A stretch of 64,000 nt of DNA from Theobroma cacao. Lineage: Eukaryota > Streptophyta > Magnoliopsida > Malvales > Malvaceae. Under the pieces are notes generated by a model. That model was not told the origin of the DNA. It saw nothing but the letters and a program-made list of their open reading frames with translations, and searched no databases. A program made the translations under genes and the position numbers. Every line of letters begins with the position of its first letter. The stretch's first letter is position 1. The stretch covers positions 28,485,208-28,549,207 of the forward strand of contig NC_030854.1 in assembly GCF_000208745.1 (NCBI RefSeq). Reading direction: 5' to 3'. Positions 60,790 through 64,000 of the stretch are shown piece after piece.

Positions 60790-61760
60790 GCTGTTGAGAC
60801 AGCGAGGAAGTTTTGGTCGTTAATAGAAGTCTTATTTATCTCCAAACCCGGCAAGTTGAGCATGTGTGGCGACACGAGGCCAACAGTTGGTCTGCGACTG
60901 CGCGCGTGTCAATGCTTGTTTTGATTACCGCACTGCTTTTGGTTTTTTGTTTCTTCAAGGACAAGTTGATGGATTCACTTTGTCTAGGATCCAAGCAAAC
61001 CGAATGTTGATATATAGTTACAGTTTTGCAAAAAGCTTTTAATACTTGTAACATTTTATATCGACAAAAATATATATAAGTGACAGGATGAGTCTAGAAT
61101 CAAAGTTTTTCACCTCTTTTTTTGTATTTGTATTGTTGATCATTAGCATTTAGGAAATTATAAATTGAAGCTGATACAAAAATAAATTGGGCTCCCCTCT
61201 ATTACTTGGTTATTCTGTGGAGGTTGAAGTCTCCTCCAAGTTTAATTGTTACTATCTTTTTTTTAAGTTAAGTATCATCTGACTTGCTTTTTCGACCGAT
61301 AATAAAAATATCTTCACTCCCTTGTTAGGTACTCTTCTTAATTATTAATTGTACTTTTGTTACTTATGTGTTGATTTAATCAGACATATATGTATAATAT
61401 CATTAGTTTTCATTAGTTTCCTTATAAATATGTAATTTAAAATACAAAACTTTTCTTTCGTATCAGTATTTATAACTCGACTTAATTAAACCTGAAACCT
61501 CACAAAGTATTTATAAGCATTTATAAATAAAGATAGGAGTGCTTAAGTAATACCATTAAACTAAGTAGGTTTTAACCCCAATGTTTATGACGCGACTCAA
61601 ACCTCAATTGAACTAAACACTTTTACGTACCGTGACTGAACATTTGTATGATAAATCGTATCATAGTATTATTTGAAGTAAAAGTTTCTTTGCAATCACA
61701 AAATTTGAGAGGAAAAAGCATTAAAATGTACAGTAGTTGTTAATTATTTCTATACTTTTT
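60790..61760. other. Intergenic, no gene recognised
   Basis: LEA promoter side, then AT-rich DNA. No RNA gene was seen. Confidence 0.5.
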
Positions 61761-62381
61761 GCATCGAGAAAATTGTGGAAAATGACCTTTTTTGATAAAA
61801 ATATTTTAAAAGTAACTATCAAAATAAATTTAACTATTTTTAGCGATATTTAATCATGATTTGACGGAAATACCCTTTAAACTATTTCAAATAAATTAAA
61901 CAATTCATCACAATTTCTCCCAATTTATCCTAATTTGTGCTTCGAATTTCTCTCTCACCATCCCAATCTCTCAAATTTTATCGATTTTTCTGTTCGGCAT
62001 TCGTCTGCTATGCTTACGATTTCTCTCTCTCACGTTTTTAGATTTCTCTTTCTTACGCTTTCAAGACACCAAACAATGGTTTTGACATGCTTGGATGGAT
62101 GACTGTTTGAAAAATTCGATTTTAGGTATTTGGGATAAAACTAAAACGGTAAAAATAATCACAAATGTATGAAATAGCTTTTAATTGAATCAATTCAGAA
62201 CCTAAATATCAATAAACTCAAAATTTTAAAATTTATAAATCTAGGTTTTCAAAGAATTTTTTTTTTTTAGTCAAAGTGGGTGCTTTAGATAAAAAAACAT
62301 TTGTATTTTGATTTATGAAAATATGTTAAAAACACTTTAATTTATGCCAAATTATAAAAAAAAAAAAAAAGTTGAGAGGAT

Positions 62382-62879
62382 TTGAAGTTTCACAGGTTTT
62401 TGTACATGACTTGTCACAGGCTTTTGTATATGGCGTGTCACACGCTAACCATGGCTTGTCATAGGCTTTTGTACATGGCGTGTAACACACTAATCATGGC
62501 TTGTCATAGGCTTTTGTACATGGCTTGTCACATGCTAATCATGGTTTGTCACAGATTTTTGTACATGGCGTGTCACACGCTAACTATGACTTATCACAGA
62601 TTTTTGTACATGGCGTGTCATATTTTTTTGTACATGACGTGTCACACGCTAATCATGGCTTGTCATAGGTTTTTGTACATGATGTGTCACAGATTTTTGT
62701 ACATGGTGTGTCACAGATTTTTGTACATGATGTGTCACAGATTTTTGTACATGGCGTGTCACAGATTTTTGTACATGGTCTGTAACACACTAACCATGAC
62801 TTGTTATAGATTTTTGTACATGGCGTGTAACATCATAACGTGTAACTTCATTAAGGGTAATTTTATCCAACTTGACTAA
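62382..62879 (+). other. Open frame made by the minisatellite, doubtful as a gene
   Basis: A 165-codon frame reads MACHRFLY and MACHTLT units over and over. It stays open because nearly all units are 24 or 21 bases, both multiples of three. There is no signal peptide, domain or promoter, and composition is set by the DNA repeat. It is most likely non-coding. It is listed because the frame is unusually long for this AT-rich setting. Confidence 0.15.
62390..62835. repeat. Minisatellite of mixed 24 bp and 21 bp units
   Basis: Unit A is about GTCACAGATTTTTGTACATG plus gcgt (24 bp). Unit B is about GTCACACGCTAACCATGGCT plus t (21 bp). They alternate at the left and middle; the right half is mostly A units (about six in a row near 62660-62790). 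A and B share the tgtcac start. Confidence 0.9.
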
Positions 62880-62969
62880 AAATAGTTAAAACTATAAAAA
62901 TGATCATTTTTAAAAATATCTTGTCTTTAAAAACTACTTTTTAAAATGTCTCTTTTGCATTTCTCTAAG

Positions 62970-63535
62970 TGGGGGGCTGGCTCTGATCATGCACTTCCTA
63001 CCTACATCTTGTATTACTGTCAAATACTACTAGTATTAAATTGAATTGAATTGGTTTGCCTTCTGTCTTAATTAAACGTGTGGAACGCATGCAGATATAT
63101 CACTGTAAAAATTGGTCAATCCAACTTCAAAATTAAGCAGCTGCCTGTCCTGAGCAATCTTTCAACGTTCAACAAATTCAAAGATCGACAGCTCCTTATT
63201 AGCCTTTTCTTCTTTAAAAATCATTCCAAGGGAAAAAGAAAAAGAAAACGTTTGATTGACTGAAACGTGTTTTTTTTTCTAATTATTCCCAACTTTATTG
63301 ATTTATATATATATATATGTATATATAACTGCTCTGAAAGAAGACATTACATTCAGCCTCAACAACAGGAGGAACCCAAAATGAGAAAAAAAAGAAAACC
63401 AAGCTGAAAACACATCCTTGACTCTTGACTCTCTACTTACCAACAAAAGAAAAACAGGGAAAACCAAACAACGTCCAACTCCCATACGACAAAGCACAAA
63501 CTGACTTTCTAAGTCTTCATTCAGAGCACAAAAAC
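62970..63535. other. Spacer and 3' flank of the second LEA gene
   Basis: Contains an AT microsatellite (63305-63328). No gene was seen. Confidence 0.5.
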
Positions 63536-63542
63536 TCACCCA

Positions 63543-64000
63543 TTAGGGTCCATATGGATCATCCCCAGCCAAGCGGGTGTTCCTTCTAGTCGTCCCTGCA
63601 GCATTGTTAGGCTCCCGCTCCTCCCAGTTCCTACCCTCGTATTCCCCACTTCGGTAATCTTGGCTCCCAGTTGTCGAATAAGCGTAACCACCTGTTGTGT
63701 CTCCAGCATAGCCAACATTGCCATCATAGCCAACGTTGTCACCGAAGCCAACATTCCTGCCCGCGTCATTGCCAGTACCCGTGGCAGTGTAGCCACGAGC
63801 GTCGCCTCTATTGTACCCGCCACCCGTGGTGTAGCCACCACCAGCTTGCCTAGCTGTTGCGGTTTGATCCCGGGCCTCTTGTTTCATCTGCTCTGCAAGT
63901 TCTTTTCTCTCTTCCTTCCTCTCTCTCGCCATCTCTTTCTCATTAGGGTTTATGGTCTTCATTTTGTCCACCAATAATTGCACATTTAGATTAGAGTTCA
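63543..64000 (-). CDS. LEA group 1-like protein, C-terminal exon (cut by window end)
   Basis: The open frame enters from beyond 64000 and ends at 63543. It reads NSNLNVQLLVDKM, then KTINPNEKEMARERKEERKE and LAEQMKQEARDQTATARQ, aligning with [20 protein letters not shown] of the LEA_1 gene at 59.7 kb. A Gly/Tyr/Asn-rich tail of about 90 residues follows (GYTTGGGYNRGDARGYTATG, GDNVGYDGNVGYAG). No splice acceptor is visible between 63983 and 64000, and the first exon with the Met lies outside. It is in the same orientation as the other LEA gene, about 3.4 kb away. The tail differs from that copy, so the pair diverged well after duplication or belong to different LEA_1 subtypes. Confidence 0.8.
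   Translation of the reverse strand, partial: NSNLNVQLLVDKMKTINPNEKEMARERKEERKELAEQMKQEARDQTATARQAGGGYTTGGGYNRGDARGYTATGTGNDAGRNVGFGDNVGYDGNVGYAGDTTGGYAYSTTGSQDYRSGEYEGRNWEEREPNNAAGTTRRNTRLAGDDPYGP

Larger units (their letters stand above)
61764..62967. mobile_element. Possible inverted-repeat (MULE-like) element containing a minisatellite
   Basis: The left end (GAGAAAATTGTGGAAAATGA, then ataaaaatattttaaaagta and aactatttttag) is echoed by the right end on the minus strand (TAGAGAAATGCAAAAGAGAC, then gatatttttaaaaatgatc and AACTATTTTTAG). Arms of about 100 bases match loosely. The interior starts with a tctctctcac-rich tract and includes the tandem array. Target duplication is not established. 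Confidence 0.45.

Overview
The window reads as nuclear DNA of a dicot plant. It has AT-rich intergenic sequence, multi-exon genes with GT-AG introns, telo-box and CT-rich 5' leaders, a chloroplast transit peptide, plant-only families (EMSY-like, LEA group 1, DUF761, plastid enoyl-ACP reductase) and many small inverted-repeat transposons. Gene sequences look rosid-like, perhaps Malvaceae, but the species cannot be settled from sequence alone. Layout: 1-9 kb is gene-poor, with retroelement-like and tandem-repeat remnants. A DUF761 gene lies at 9.2-9.9 kb. 10-17 kb is AT-rich and holds a foldback element. 17.1-18.5 kb carries a small secreted-peptide gene (CLE/IDA-like C-terminus) present twice around a single N, almost certainly an unresolved assembly overlap. 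A Harbinger-type MITE containing a second N lies at 20.9-21.6 kb. An EMSY-like (ENT plus Tudor/Agenet) chromatin gene spans 22.2-29.5 kb on +; its 3.5 kb intron holds an inverted-repeat element. A SANT plus bromodomain gene is at 32.6-36.5 kb on -. An NBS-LRR 3'-end pseudogene is at 37.8-38.4 kb. A single-exon OEP40-like chloroplast outer-envelope gene is at 39.4-40.5 kb on -. 41.4-43.4 kb is very AT-rich, with tandem arrays and an inverted pair of MITE ends. NSE4, the SMC5/6 kleisin, is at 43.9-46.3 kb on +. Plastid enoyl-ACP reductase (MOD1/ENR) with 12 coding exons is at 47.8-52.0 kb on -. A KH plus three-CCCH RNA-binding protein gene is at 54.5-56.6 kb on +. A five-copy, about 140 bp tandem array is at 58.4-59.1 kb. 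Two LEA group 1 genes on - follow (59.7-60.6 kb, and one cut by the window end at 63.5-64.0 kb), separated by an inverted-repeat element that carries a minisatellite with an open frame. Exon structures given here were derived by hand from splice sites and reading-frame continuity; each was checked to keep frame from start to stop. The genes are not an operon or pathway cluster. Three encode chromatin or chromosome factors (EMSY-like, SANT-bromodomain, NSE4) and two are tandem desiccation genes. I found no convincing evidence of a wholly new system. The best leads are the hybrid CLE/IDA-like peptide, the intronic inverted repeat with a conserved peptide tail, a GC-AG intron in ENR, the open-frame minisatellite, and two assembly-gap artefacts that would mislead gene counts.
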